A DNA stretch of 64,000 nucleotides. Origin: Agrocybe praecox. Taxonomy: Eukaryota > Basidiomycota > Agaricomycetes > Agaricales > Agrocybaceae. Under the pieces are notes generated by a model that saw nothing but the letters and a program-made list of their open reading frames with translations, made no database searches and had not been told where the DNA came from. Location: positions 930,001-994,000 of the forward strand of contig OZ024844.1 in NCBI GenBank assembly GCA_964017145.1, written 5' to 3'. Shown here in pieces: positions 33,042 to 46,571 of this stretch. Each line of letters starts with the position of its first letter. The stretch's first letter is position 1. A program made the position numbers and the translations under genes.

Positions 33042-33175
33042 GATCAGAAATAAAAGGCAATATTCGGTTTGTCTCCAAAAAGGATCAGAACAGGTCTGAA
33101 TAGTATTCATCCGAGAAAGAAGGGCCGCAATTAAGATGGAGAAAGTGAACTCACGGGTATAGATATTAGGCCATA
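33042..33175. repeat. Tandem-like duplicated segment, copy 1 (partner 33266-33390)
   Basis: Both copies share GATCAGA, AAAAGGCAATAT, CGGTTTGTCTCCAAA, GAACAGGTCTGA, then a purine-rich part and TAGATATT. They lie about 220 bp apart in the same orientation, in the 3' flank of the calcipressin gene. Confidence 0.75.
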
Positions 33176-33265
33176 CAAGTATAAGTGGGAAGAGCGGATA
33201 CCTATGCGATGATGTCAGTGATATGTTAGAGACGGATCATGGAGATCGAGGAAAAGAAAGTAGTG

Positions 33266-33390
33266 GATCAGAGTTTAAAAGGCAATATCGGTTTGTCTCC
33301 AAAGTAGAAACTCGGAACAGGTCTGATAGATTATCATCACACAAAAAGGACGGAAGACAGGAAAGGAAAGATGTAGATATTTACTCACAG
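33266..33390. repeat. Tandem-like duplicated segment, copy 2 (partner 33042-33175)
   Basis: Second copy of the segment described at 33042. It ends about 20 bp before the stop codon of the calcipressin gene. Confidence 0.75.
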
Positions 33391-33409
33391 AGAAAGCGAA
33401 GAGAACATA

Positions 33410-34195
33410 TCAATTTGAAGGGATCGGGGGCATGGAAGTTGCGAATTTCTGCCACTTCTGTCTAGCAGGAGCGGTTTCACCATAAATCCAATCATCTTCG
33501 GCGGGGTTCAGACTAAAGTGAGCATCACAGTCCTCGACAAATACACCAACGCCGGACCCCTCAAGAGGGTCAAGGAGCTGCTCATATGCAGGTTGTTCGT
33601 CGTCAAAAGTCTTTAACTTGCGGAGAGCCTGAATAAGGTCATCCGCAAGAGGAGAAGAATTGGGTGGGTCCTCCTTGACTGGTTCCCAGCCGACTGGGGG
33701 AGACCCTGGTGGAGAGATGAGGAAGTTTTTTTCGATCGCCGGCGGTTTCAGATAGCTAGTGTTGGGAATCCACGAGTGCTCTCTATCAGGAATGAGAGGG
33801 TTCGGGTCTGCTCGATACACACGCAGTACAATCTGCTCTCTGAAAAATAATGATTGAAAGCATGAATAAGCGCAGTCCGACATTGAAAAATGGCGAGCTT
33901 ACCCATCTTGGGCGGTGTCGAGAACGATAGGGTCGCTCTTCTGTTTCGCCAGCTCAGCCTGCTGCTCGAAGTCGTACACAATAATAATGCGGCCGAAGCC
34001 TGGTAATGGCACCCATTGGTTGATATTGCCGAACGTCGCAAAATGGTCGCGCAGCATGTCGAGAATGAGAGGATCGAAAAAAGATTTAGGAAGAGACGTT
34101 ACTGCCAGAGTGTTGGTAGGCTGAAGCACCGGAGGAGATGGAGGAGAAGACGGAGGAGACGGTGAGCGAGAGGAGTAAGATAATTCTCGGGCCAT
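33410..34195 (-). CDS. Calcipressin (regulator of calcineurin, RCAN/Rcn1)
   Basis: Inhibitor and modulator of the Ca2+/calmodulin-dependent phosphatase calcineurin. Two exons: 34195 to about 33900 and about 33840 to the stop at 33410-33412, joined at QDG-EQIVLRVY. The N-terminal half is an RRM-like fold (NTLAVTSLPKSFF, LRDHFATFGNINQW, GRIIIVYDF). The hallmark is FLISPPGSPPVGWEP, the calcineurin-docking SP repeat whose phosphorylation switches activity. LKPPAIEK directly precedes it as in other family members. About 240 residues. A Ser/Pro-rich N-terminal leader precedes the RRM. Convergent with the Lso2 gene. Confidence 0.92.
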
Positions 34196-36856
34196 GGAAG
34201 ATGAGGGAAGGAGGACCAGGATCGGCCTGCATCAGAAAATGGAATTTTTAAGGGCTCTCCCGTGAGGATTAGTCAGCATCCCACATGGGGCTAATTGCAG
34301 TGGCGGTGGTCGATACACAGGTCCCTGCTCACTGCTTCCTGAAGTGCACCTCGATGAGCAGAACTAAAATACCGTCCAGCCTACATCATGATCCTATATG
34401 CTCAAATCACGGGTGATTTGATTTTCATCGTTGCCAACGCTTATCGTAATTTACCCGGACTGCGCCGCCGGTGCACGTTCCTTTCATAATTCAAGCACTG
34501 AATCTGCCTTGGAATATATACCAATATTAGTCGGAAAACCGCTCAACTCACTTGCTTGTGCCACTTTGCAATATTTGAGAATGTCAAAGCCGAGTATTTT
34601 AGAAGATGGGTGCATTGTGCACGTCTTTTTTGACTGTTCAAACCCTCCTGAAACTCTGTTCTGTCGGTCGTAATGCCGTCATGATTTTGTAAAAGCTCTC
34701 CGCTTCATGTGGACTAACATTTTAGGGTGCATGTCAATTATAACTTGTAAGTTTATGGCATCGTTATCGCCCCGGTCCCCACAGCTTCCAAGGCAATCCA
34801 CTGAAGTATAGTAACTCAAAGGTTTACCTCATGTTCCCACTGCTTCTCGAACGATCATCCCACAATTTACCATGCAGAGGTGGTCAGTCGAGCAGGCTAG
34901 AGATCCTGTGCAAGTACGTACTCCGTTTATATTCTCGGCCGTGGTACGTGGGTCTTCTGCCTGTGAATCGCAAGTTCGCAGCTGACTGCCTACTTTTACT
35001 GGACTCTTCCACGTAGGGTAAAAGATCCACCCTCGGGATTCCAGGGAGTCCGATGAGCGAATGCTGTATCTTCTGAGCTTTCATTATAACAATAATAAAA
35101 ACACGATTGAAGAGTATCGAAATCCATCGGATATGCAGCGCCTCAAGCCCAGCCTCCTGTGTGCTTTTGGTGCACTTACACCTTTGAAAAACTTCGGATG
35201 TTTACATCTCTCAAAGGTATAGGGAGTCCGGACTTCCGAAACATCATAGAAGTACCATTTTTTGTGTGTAGCACCTTGTGTACCTGACCAAAAATGTGTA
35301 CTGCTGCGCTCTTTTGCCGTGTTTTCTTATAATTAACTTGCGGGGAAACTCGGCCAGGTTGCGGCTTGCCATGCCATTATAATCTTCCAAAAACAGTAAC
35401 TTATCTGATTTTTGTTTGTTCAGCACATAAGTTTGACTTGTATAAAATATTATGATATTATACGCATTTCTGTCGAAATACCTGAACACGAAGTGGAACA
35501 GGTCTTGTTGGGGTGTTGCAAAACTTATATATAGTAATGAATGCAGCGAATGCCGACTTCGGCAACCTCTCCAACCTCGCGTCCCGTGACGTGGTTCTGC
35601 CTTGTTTTTCAGATAATGAGAAATAGACTTTTAAAATCGTTTGCGGCAAGAAGATAATCAAATACGAGACAATAAGACTTACCCAAAAAGGGGGGAAACA
35701 AACATATACACACGAACTTGCGCGTTTGCTTAATAGTATAGTAATAATCCTTCAAATTTTCATTTCCGTAAGTATTTTTCTTTTGGTAACTTACAGAAAT
35801 GGTATAATTGTTCCCGCAGTGTCCTAGTAGAGTTTGTCCGGCCATCGCGATGGACACCCTGATGAGGTGGCGTGGCGCACAGAACCCTGCCCATTCCTCG
35901 ATTCAATTCTAGTCCAGGTCAATGGGTCAATGAATAGGGAATTCTAGCTATTAATTTGCCTCGCCTACTGTCTCTCAATTAGTTGGTCATGATCATGAGG
36001 AGAAGTTCTCGTGCGGCCCAAATTTCAAGTGGAAAAAAGTTGAAATAAATGGTACTTGGCACTGCATAACCCTGGAGTGGCTCCAATGCCATGTCGGATT
36101 ACAAGGGCAAGGGGCATAAATGACAATAGGGCGCAATCTGGGCTCAATGACCATATCGAAGACAACACAGGGACCATTGAAAGTAAGTGCCTCTTGTGGA
36201 TATCGGTTATATAAATAGATTAAAGCAATTGTACAAGGCGCCGTCACGGGCGACCGGCATAATGGACAAATCGAGACAACACCACACGGATATACGACTT
36301 AAGTATAAGAGGGTGTTTAGTTCAATTGAACTTAAGTGCTTAATACGAGAGTGACTTTGTTGTGGAATTCTTCTGAACCGAATTGTTTCGTCCACGTGAC
36401 GGTGGGATTTTATACATGGTTACCGTGAGCCTTCGGAGTTTCATTCGGCACAGCACGCCGAATCCGTTCAAATTAGTGGTTACTAGAGCTCGCCACCCAA
36501 CTTTTTCTGCAAGTACCAACACCCTGTCCATCTATCCTCCTTTCACTTCCTGGCCACAGTAGGATGGCAATACTAACAATATTGCCAAGATATTGCTACC
36601 ATCGAGAATGAAGTTGATATCAGTTGTACAAGCAGGTACAAATAAATGTACAAGGCCCCATCACCTTACGTCAACCATCGGCTAGCGTGCTATTGTCTTC
36701 TAACTAGGCCGGCGGCACTAAAGACAATGAAGTCGCCCATCTTAGCAAGAACAATGAGCTCTAAAAACCAGGTTGTCGGAATTACTTTTTGGGCTGCGAG
36801 TTCGGCTCAGATTACTCTTGCTTTCGCTCTTCCACGTTCAGAGCGCGAAAACTGTC
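34196..36856. other. Intergenic, no gene recognised
   Basis: About 2.66 kb between divergent genes. Short frames are present on both strands, but none has recognisable content. Near 36226-36680 a short segment resembling GTACAAGG.CCC.TCAC occurs twice in direct orientation and once, more diverged, inverted. No promoter element is clear. Confidence 0.45.
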
Positions 36857-39800
36857 ATGTTCACGACGCTCCTTCTTCTTTCCTTCGCTTTCATCGCGAC
36901 CGTCGGTGAGTAGTGAGGTCTACCTCCTTGATGTCGAGCTCACAAGTGCATAGTCGCCCAATCTTCTGTGGTATGCGTTGCAGGGCAATGTCTTCAAGGT
37001 TTATCGAATATCACAAGTATGTGTTTTGTGTAATTCCTTAAATCGGTGCTTGACAAGAATCCCGATAGTCGGTGCAAAGCTATCAGCTAATGGCGCTCCT
37101 ACGAGTGTCCAGCTTCTCCCAGGACAATACTCCTCTACGACCAATCCTCAACTATTACACACCTTGTTGACTTCGTCTTCTGCCACGTTGACCAGTTCTC
37201 CGGGCTTCAACCAGTCATCACAAGTGACCTTACCACTCAACTTAGACTTAGATGCAGGACTTGCTATTTATTCTCAGTCTTTATACTCTGGACAAGCAGC
37301 ATTTTCTCAACTACCCTCATCACCTATTTCCAATTCCTCGACACCGTTAACAGCTAGTTCAATCGCGCTTTCGAACAATGTATGGGCAGCCGTGACGACA
37401 GGACCGAATCAAGATCGCGTTATTCTATGGGATTCCGTCCCCGATGTATCGCAACTCCCTTCTGGAGTATCTAGCACCCTCTCCCTCGTCGATATCCAGT
37501 CTGCGGCTTGCAGTCCTGCGTGCTCCGGCTCTGGTGTATGTTCGGCCTCGGGAACATGTATATGTCCGACGGGGTTTACAGGGTCTTCTTGCGAGTCGTG
37601 TGCAGATGGTTTTTTTGGACCAACGTGCCAGCCATGCCCGGCGGGTTGTGCGACCTGCGACCAGGGCATCTCTGGCTCTGGCCGTTGCTTAACCCCAGTT
37701 GTCTCGAATGCACCATCGACGTGTAATTGTCTCAACGGTCAGTGTGGAGTCAATGGACAATGCGCGTGCAACCCCGGCTGGGTCAACTCGAGCAATGGTA
37801 CTTTGTGCGCTCAGTGCGCTCCTGGATTTTTTCTTACATCGACGGGAGATTGTCAAGGTGTGTTCTTTTTCCTTGATTGACTTCTGGAAGGCCCTTCATT
37901 GACTCCCGTTTGTTTTATCTAGTATGCACACTTGGATGCACACAATGCGCGGATACAACTGGCGTCTGTCTTGCTTGCCAATCAGGATTCACCCAGGATG
38001 CCAACGACAAGACGAAATGTGACCCTTTGGAATCGAGGACCTCGGATGGAATAACTGTCTGTCCCGATGGAAGCTTCAGCTCGGGTGCCCAGTGCACTCG
38101 GTGCTCCCCCTCTTGCCGTACTTGTAACGGACCATCTTCGAACGAATGCATTCTCTGTGCAGCGGGTTCATATCGCTTCAATGGTAACTGTGTTAGTGCA
38201 GATTCAAACGGTGTTTGTCAGGGCACGAATGGAATGATTGCAGACAATAACAAGAATGAATGTGACAGTACGTACTTTTGCAAAGTTAATGTTTACCCCA
38301 TTTACTAATTCATTTTTACTAGCTTGCGGAGCTAAATGCACGTCTTGCCAAATTCCCAACTTCAGCGTCGCGTCTACGGTTAATCAGCTCCAATGCACCG
38401 GTTGCTTACCCGGTTTTGTGCTCTCCAATGGCAAATGTGTTGCAAGTTGTCCTTCAGGCACGTTCGTCTCGCCGAAAGATAATCTTACCTGTACTGGTAC
38501 GTTATAAATTTAAAGCCTCCAAATATCATCTCATATACCTCTATATAGCATGTTCTTCATCCTGCGGAACTTGCGTGGGCAGCGCTGATTTCTGCCTGAC
38601 CTGTACTTCTGGTCAACTAGCCTCGTCGGGTCAATGTGTATCCACTTGCCCATCGAACACATTCAGTTCTTCGGGGAGCTGCCTGAAATGCCATCCGGAC
38701 TGTGAAAGCTGCACCGGGCCCTCCTTCAATCAGTGCTCGACCTGCCCATCCGGGCGACCTGTTCTCACGAGTGGGAGGTGCCTTCCGATATGCGCGAAAT
38801 CGCAGTATTTCGATAAGACCATCTCCTCTTGCCAAGCCTGCGACTCGAGCTGCTCGAGCTGTTCCGGATCTGGTCCATCGCAATGTCTTGCGTGCTCGAG
38901 CTCGACCCAGGTGCTCCGTGCCGGCTCTTGCGCATCTGCAAATTGCAAAGGCACATCGGAGGTTATTCCTGGGCTGGGTGTGTGCCTTTCGGAATTGGTG
39001 CTGGTTCCGAGCCCATCTGGGACGGGTAGTGTAGCGCCTTTGCCTAGTGTTACAGGCTTGGGAGATCCCATTGTTATCCAGAAGCATGGAGGGCTTGCCT
39101 GGTGGCAGATTTTGCTCATGGCGCTGGGCTGTGCGTTCATATTCTTAATGTTCATCATGTGCTGTCGCAGGCGGGCGAAGAAGCAGCGGGCGAAGAAGAC
39201 AGCACAGTTCGCTACCGCGAAAAGGCTCAAAAATCCGAATAGTTGGAAGTGGCGTCTTGTGAGGTTTGGCGAACGGTTCTTTGGTCATAAGACCAGGTTA
39301 CAGAAGGTTGAACCTGACGTTTTGCCTGTGGCTTATAATCATCATAACCACCATCAATACGAGACGTCTCCAGTGGCCTCAAGACCACATACCGTCATCG
39401 ACTATCAGGATATTAAACTTAAAGATATAAAGACAGACACTACGACGTCGAGGGATAGAAAGGGAAAGAGGGAGACCGAATACGATGCCGACAAGTTCAT
39501 TGATTCATACAATTATACAACTTATTCGCGCTCGAGTAGGATGCCATCCACGCTACCTGATCTGGACGGACCACTTTATAAACAACGCCAAAAGCAGCGC
39601 CGTGTTGAACAAGAGTCACTATACGCTGAAGTCACCGGAAAGCAGAGGCTTACCCCCGAACCACGCCAGCCGTTGAAGAGGGAGCCTTCTGGTGCATCAA
39701 GGTTTACGGGCAGCACCGTCGACACACGAAAAACACGGAATCGTACCAAGGAAGGTGTTTTAATCGACATTGACGACAGGGAAGCAAAAACACCTGTTTT

Positions 39801-40197
39801 TCCCTTGCAAATGGCTCCTCTTTCTCTTTCAAATCACGTCACAGGGTCATCGACACATTACATGCCTATACCGATCCACACTATGTTGCCACCAGTGACT
39901 GAGGCGCAGGCATACGTGCAAGCTGTTCGGCCTGTGCTTCGCGGGAGCCCTGGGCTTTCGACTCAACCTGTAGCACCCCTAGGGCCAAGCGCGATTGGAG
40001 GCGGTATTCCTGTGACTCTGACGTCTAACGCGACTGGTGGCCAGGGCTCGTATTGGCTTACGCCAGTGATACCCGACCCGCAATACGCTGGCGGGACTCA
40101 ATCCAACGTGTACCCATACCACACTGAGGACACTGTGGTTCTTCAGCCAATGAACACCGGCGCCAGTGGATCTTCTCGTAATCCATTCCGACAATGA
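36857..40197 (+). CDS. Type I membrane receptor-like protein with furin/EGF-type cysteine repeats
   Basis: Six exons, about 1,015 residues. Start ATG at 36857 gives a signal peptide (MFTTLLLLSFAFIATVG) that is split from the rest by an intron at 36906. A Ser/Thr/Leu-rich ectodomain segment follows, then at least eight Cys-rich modules from CSPACSGSGVCSASGTC (about 37505) through CLTCTSGQLASSGQC to CDSSCSSCSGSGPSQCLAC (about 38900). One transmembrane helix is WWQILLMALGCAFIFLMFIMCC (about 39100-39165). The cytoplasmic tail of about 340 residues is basic next to the membrane and has no kinase motif. Introns lie at about 36906-36983, 37015-37070, 37859-37921, 38270-38322 and 38499-38548. Furin-like repeats occur in growth-factor receptors and in fungal and ciliate surface proteins; no ligand can be named. 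Confidence 0.85.
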
Positions 40198-40929
40198 ATG
40201 TTTTAAGCATAGGCCTGTGCTCGACACATTGAATATTCAATGACGGACATACATACGGTCAACGGACCGATTTTTATTGTTACATATTTGATGAACTTTT
40301 TTTTCGTTCTGCTTAGACGAACTATTGTACCTATCATTCCTTTTTTCACCTTCCCCCCTTCATTCAGATTGCATTACGCCATATTTCTTTCTTCTAGCAT
40401 CAAGCATCATGACAACTCATCCACTAGCAACTGCAGCATACACATTCCAGCATTTCTATTTTCCAGCATTACACCCATTACCCCGCATGTTTTTTTAGTT
40501 TCTTATCACCACCATGTAGTATATACTTATAATTGTACTTGACGCGCACGTCGCTGTAATGATTTGGGAAAATAAATGTGTTCTAAATGACTTTCAGACC
40601 GTGGCGTCATGATGATGGTACATAGTACATAGTACATACACTCAGGGCTGGGATGGTTATTTAGTCGTTGCCGCGTGACGGAGATCCCAGATTTCATCTT
40701 TAGCCTCTCTCAAGCCTGTCTTATCGGAACTTGCGGGTCGCGTGGTAAGGCTGACTACACAGCGCCTCTTTCTTTCCTTTATAATCTCCAGTTTCCCCTT
40801 TCCCTTTTTTATTGCCTTCTAATTCCTTTTTTTTTTCCCAACTCTCTCTGTATTTTTCTGCCCCTACAGCGTTCTTAGGTCGCCACCATTCTCCGAGCAA
40901 AATTTCAACGTTTCTTCCGCTTTCTAGCT
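40198..40929. other. Intergenic, no gene seen
   Basis: About 730 bases between co-oriented genes, strongly pyrimidine-rich before the PP2C start. A small TACATAG repeat is at 40619-40634. Confidence 0.55.
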
Positions 40930-42744
40930 ATGATTGTCGAGCGGGCCTCGTATAACTGGGCGTACTCAGAAGATATTCCTGGTTCAAGATGTGGGCCGGA
41001 CGATGGACCATGGCCACGGCCGTACCAAGTTCTGGATGAGGACGAACTCTGGCGCGAGCTTAGGATTCTTGCCAAACCGCAGACCGCACAGATGGGAGAA
41101 GAAGCCAAGTACAAGGCGGACAGCATCAACTTCCAACCCTCGCCAAACACGAAGACGCAGGATCGCTATGTGGTAACTCACTTAAAGGTCAATGGTCGTC
41201 TGTGGTCGTTCACGGGGGTGTTTGACGGTATGTACATAACAGCGACCCCTCTGCTGAGGATTTTTCTTGCTTATTCGGACAACGGCTAACTATTACGTTT
41301 TCTTATCTCTTTTCACCCTTGAAGGTCATCTTGGTGACGTTACCGTCGAGCACGTCGCACACCACTTGCCGATCATCGTCCGTGAATTCTTGACGAAAGC
41401 AGAGGAAACTAATGGTGGCCAACATACTGCAGAATCTATCTCTGAGCTCTTCAGCAACGCAATTATGGCATTTGACGATGCGATTGCTCATGATGTATTG
41501 GATTTATTTGGTGGCTCTGTTGACAAGCTTGATGATTACACGGATGCTCAAATTCGGGAGGTCATCAATGACCAACATAAGGGTGGCGCAAACTGGCGAA
41601 AGGCTCGTCTTTGCATGTATGGTACTACTGCACTGGCCGCCTTGGTCGATCCAGAACACAAGAACTTGTGGATAGCTAATATCGGGGATTGTCAAGCGAG
41701 TGAGTGTCCAAATCTTTGTCACCGTCGTCCGTTGCCGTTGGCTTCGTTACGGCTATGATACAGTGTTGTTATGTTTTCGAACTGTTCTGACACATTAAAC
41801 TTTATCTTGTGTTTAGTCATGGTGTCGCCCAGCAATGGTGCAAAGGACTGGAAAGTCGAGGTATTGACTACGAGTCACAACGGTGACAACGATGCCGAGC
41901 TCGAACGGGTTCGCAAAAGCCATCCAGGCGAACCAGAGTGTGTGATAGATCGCAGAGTCCTCGGCGCCCTCGCACCCACCAGATGTACGTTCTCTTGTCC
42001 ACTAATCCTAATTGATATCAAGTATCTGACCTAAATTTGTTTATCTCAACCCACTCTCAACCCGCTTTCAATTCCGTCCTCTCCTCGATCACAAAATACG
42101 TACACACTTGTGTTATACGGAATGTTTATTCGGCAGGTTTTGGCGACATCCCCTTCAAGCAACCCCCTGCATTCACGAGGCGCATTCTGTACAACTTATT
42201 CCCCGGATTCCACAATACCTCGCCATGGGAGGAATTTCTTGTACGCAATCAGACGCCACCTTATATCACCGCAGAACCACAGATTATCCACCGTTGTTTA
42301 GATGAAAATGAAGCCACCTCATCTGCGCCTGTGAGCCCCGCACCTCTGGCCTCACGCACAAGCAGTGCTTCTTCCATCGCCAAAAATATGTTTCGCTCAA
42401 GTAATAATAGCACTACCACCGCGAAGGCAGTAGCAGCTTCCCCTCCCGCATCTCAATCTCCTTTACCCCGGTTCCTCATTCTGGCATCAGACGGCTTTGC
42501 TGATCTATGCGATGGAGAGGGCCAAAAAAGAATCATAGAAAGTTGGGCCCGCAGTATGGTGATGCGCAATCCGCCGGAAAGCATCACTGACTCTGAGCCT
42601 GGCTCTCGCCAGGACAATATGGCATTAAGGCTTCTTCGCCGTGCGGTCGGAGGTGAAGACAGATTTGGCGTGTCCAGAGTCCTGACTCTCGATATGGACG
42701 TGGCGTGGATTGACGATACTTCCATTGTCGTTCAGACGCTCTAG
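40930..42744 (+). CDS. PP2C-type (PPM) protein phosphatase
   Basis: Metal-dependent Ser/Thr phosphatase. Four exons: 40930-41227, about 41325-41700, about 41818-41983 and about 42137-42744, all in frame. Motifs in order are FDGHLGDVT (metal-binding Asp and the DGH), YGTTALAALVD, LWIANIGDCQA, VIDRRVLGALAPTRCFGD, ILASDGFADLCDGE (metal Asp) and the terminal VAWIDDTSIVV, which corresponds to the usual DN..V motif but with Asp-Asp-Thr. About 480 residues. A Ser/Ala/Thr-rich insert (about residues 320-370) lies between the FGD and SDGF motifs. The nearest relatives I can think of are Ptc5/pyruvate-dehydrogenase-phosphatase-like enzymes. The N-terminus does not look like a clear mitochondrial targeting peptide. 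Confidence 0.9.
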
Positions 42745-45700
42745 GTGCCTCTGGAAACCCAGGCGCGTTGTGCGCGAACACACAAGGCCGTAGAAGTTGA
42801 ATTCCAAGTTGAAGTCGGTTTCTGAACGCGTCGGGGATGAAATCTTGGTTTTATTGTCTGAAAGGACATATTGGTGTTTACCCAGGTATGTATTTAGGTT
42901 GGTCAGTTTGCCTTCAAGCTGGCATCTCGTCCGTCCGTCATTCCATCTATCGCTCCTTCATTGCCACATCCATTATCTACATGCATTGACACCCCATATC
43001 CAACCCTTCCATGCACACCCTTCTGTTTTTCTTACTCACACGTTTGAATTGTTGTTGATATTCCGTGATTGCTTTCGTTTGTATACTCATAACTCATATC
43101 CGCCACAAGCATCTAGTCTGGCTAGCATTCTCGTTTTCTTTTCACCTCGAGGTCCTAAATTTGTACAATATCCCATATCTCTCAGGTTCACGGTTTTCAT
43201 TCTTATACTTACTACCTTACTGGATTAAATGCCTTGTTGGTTTTTATACCCACTACCCCTTCCTCATCCAGCCCGGGCATTTAGTCTTCATGTTTACCTT
43301 ACTTTGGGTCTTATGTTGTAACTAATGGCATTTTATTGGACAAAAAAGCTTATAGCTTTTTCGATATCATGCATAATGATCCCTTTCCTCGATCGCTGCT
43401 GTGTATGCCAGGCCTTCCAAAGGTATATAATTCACCATGAAGCTTTACTGGTCGCAGATAAATGAGCGCTGCCACATTGCCGTGGTTTATATATAATGCA
43501 TCCCCGCACCTGCCATCTATAGATCATCTCTTTAAATGCACAAGCCAAAAAGTACTTCCATTGGGATACATGTGCAGATGGAATGTTTTCTAGATGGGAG
43601 GACAGGCTATGTAAGGTGACGGACACTCAAAATCTAATCTCGGAGCTTGACAGTTGCGACCCTGACAATCACCAATCGACATTTATCTCTCTTTCGACCA
43701 AGCGTCCCATGGTGAAGGGGGTTACTGAGTTCTGACTCCATTTAGCCGGCCTTCAGGCGCCCGTTGATCGCAGCGTATATTTCTGGACGGCACCCTTTTA
43801 GTACTATGGGCCAAAATGTACATAGTATATCTGCCTGCCAGTGGTAGACAATAGCCTTAATAGTAAAACGGCAATTTTAGATATCCGTAGTACGACTGGA
43901 GACGTACTTGGTTCTAAATATAATAGATGAAATCATTTCATGCGTACGCGCGGAGTGTTTATAGACCTTACCAATCTCCCATCAAAGAACCTGACGCTAT
44001 TTTGTAACGGATTGATCTTTTCATTGTTCGCTCTACTAGGAATCAGGGAGATTTGTTCGATATCCATTGAATTCCCGTCATGATCATGATTTCTGATCTT
44101 AGAAATAGATAAGCCGGAACTTGATCCATCATATTACATGGTATATGTGTAAACACCCACCTAAGGAGCACGCATACGTGTGCGCTTTACGCAGCCTTGC
44201 ATCCGCTCCTACCGTAGAACCAATAATAGGACTCGAAGTGTTGAGTACTGTTGTTTAGGTCGTCCTTGTAACCTGATCTTTGAATTGGGCTGTGGGCTGT
44301 GGGCTCTGGACGTCAACGATCTATTGATCGCTCAATATTGTAATGTATTTTCTTGGTTCTAGCATTGTCGGTCACATCTGTGGTATTGGTTAGTAGCTCG
44401 TAAATATGTAAGATATATATAGAGAATACAAACCAAGTGATCCATAATCGAAGATTCCGAAAATCCAATGAAAGAATCCTATAGTCAGATACAATGACCA
44501 CTGGATTGTACCGCGTCGAGTGAATCCGACCCGGGATGGCGAACAACGGGCTCAAGTTCTGAAATCGTATGCCGCAATTAGTGATGTTTCTTCTCCATAT
44601 GTTTTGAGTGGGAACATCTGACAGATGCCCGTACACGAGAATAAAAACGTGGAGCTTTATTCCCAAGACGAACTCCGAAGGCTGGTTCTATAATCGATCT
44701 TTCCCCGTACATAAATCAACTAGAAATTAGATAGAAATGTGCATGTTATTAAAGGCGTCATGAATTCGTCCTTGAGATACGAGGGATACATTGAATGGAC
44801 TCACAAGAACGTTATCAAAACAATTTATCACGGCAGATAAAAGGAACTAATAGAATGCCCACTACAAAACTAACCAAGTAAGTAATGATGGAATTATCAT
44901 CGGAAAGAAACTATTTACAGTTTTCAGAAGCACCGATGACCGAAGAACATGTCGTACCCGAATGCAACAGAGATGTGCCAGACATTACGGAATTCCGTAG
45001 CAGCGAGAGTAATCATCCGCGGGTTGAGACAGAATAGATTAAGAGTAAGTAGACATCATGATAGAAGATGCGTTATACTGTATCCATTTATCAGGATCTC
45101 TGGTAACCTGCCATTTTTCTGCTTTTCGTTCGTGAGTTCAAAGTCGAATGATTCACGAGGAAAAGTTGAGGAAAAGACAGAAATAATTCATAGGAAGGAC
45201 TGACCACAAAGTATTGAAAAGAAAGATTTGGGGTGTTTCTATGAAGATCTTCAAATTAATTCCGAGTACCAGAACCAGAATTGAGAAGCAGTGGAAACAG
45301 TGAAACGGTGGTCGGTGATGAACTTAGCACTGTGGGCTTCGAAACCAACCAAGTTGGTAGTTGCAAGCACTGAGCAGCAATTCCATGGAGAAACATAGTA
45401 GGAGTGAATTAAAATGATTTCAGTACTCCGTGAGCGCGTAAATGCAGAATTTAGCAAGACCGTTAACCGTGAGGTGAAAGTCAAAAGAAAAGCCTCAAAG
45501 GATAGGGGTGTGACCAAGCACAATGTGTTGGCGGTGCACTCACGTGATGTGAAGTTTCGCGTCACAGTCCTACCGCGTCGCGATAGTCGCCACTCTCCAT
45601 GGCTTTCAAACTCCTTCAAGGGCCTTCGACTGAGCGCTCTGCAAAATTTCCGCTCGTAATAGTACGTATCAATCGAAAACATCTATTTAATTTTTGCCTA

Positions 45701-46571
45701 TACGTCCTAAATACGGTTCTGATTGAGCTCAGGAGCTTTCCGTGTTGCTCTTCGGTGCGTGTTAGTATAACTTATTCTCTCGTATGATATCCTCGTTTTC
45801 ATATTTCTAGCTCCGAAAAATATTCATAAAACTGGCAGTTCTGAGCTTTAAGGAAGGTTCGAAGTCACAGGTTAAATATGTCCCTCAAAACTGTCCCTGG
45901 GCGTTTATCCAGAGAATCTCTTTCAAAAAAATTTAGACTGTATACGCCTTCTTGAAGATCAATCAGTGACGAGAAGTGGAACGCAGAATTCGGGGGTTTT
46001 TTTTACCAGAGATGGTATGATTTATCAATTTTCTCTAACAGGGAATTGGACAACGACCTCAATGGGCATACCCTGGCAGGGTGAAAGGTGAACTAATTTG
46101 CTCTACAAGATGTAGGATGGAGAATGATTTTCAGAATTTTGTATACTACCACCGGACCTGTAAATCCTCAAATTCTCGTTTTCCCCTGAGGACGCGTTAG
46201 CCAAATTCGGCAAGCCTCATCGCCAAGTTTTGGCGCTTAATTTGAATCTTGAACCGTCACACCAGGTCACACCATGTACATCGAAGTCACGTATTATTCG
46301 GCCGAGTCCCGATGGCTCGAATTTGCAGAAAGTCGGATCGACGGGGTCACAGGTCCAGTTGGACCTTAAACCTTGTGCGTACCTCAGACCTGGACCTACT
46401 AATACCACGTCAGACACGACTCCGCCCTTAGTTGTACCAGGTTTGGACCTGAAATATAAATGTGAGATAGCCCTCACTCAGACCTCTCCAATTCTCTTGA
46501 TCTCCGAGCGTGGTACCTCCTTGGACAATGCGTAGACTTGGTGTCGACCTGCCGCTTACCCGTGGCAATCA
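42745..46571. other. Gene-poor region, left half
   Basis: About 3.8 kb with no supported gene. Frames of up to 143 codons (for example 45251-45682 minus) have no recognisable content and no splice support. The sequence looks like decayed DNA. The PP2C 3' UTR probably takes the first few hundred bases. Confidence 0.45.

Larger units (their letters stand above)
32340..33409. other. 3' flank between convergent Lso2 and calcipressin genes, with a duplicated segment
   Basis: About 1.07 kb. A CAT-repeat tract lies at about 32448-32460. The right half contains two diverged copies of a segment of about 125 bp (33042-33175 and 33266-33390). No gene was recognised. Confidence 0.55.

Noticed and set aside
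36226..36680. Short repeated GTACAAGG.CCC.TCAC-like segments
   Set aside because: Short and diverged; could be coincidence without a genome-wide repeat search.
38617..39230. Long minus-strand frames opposite the receptor gene
   Set aside because: They are mirror frames of a GC-biased, Cys/Ser-rich coding exon; no independent support.
45251..45682. 143-codon open frame on the minus strand
   Set aside because: No recognisable domain, no splice or homology support, in decayed AT-rich DNA; chance frame likely.
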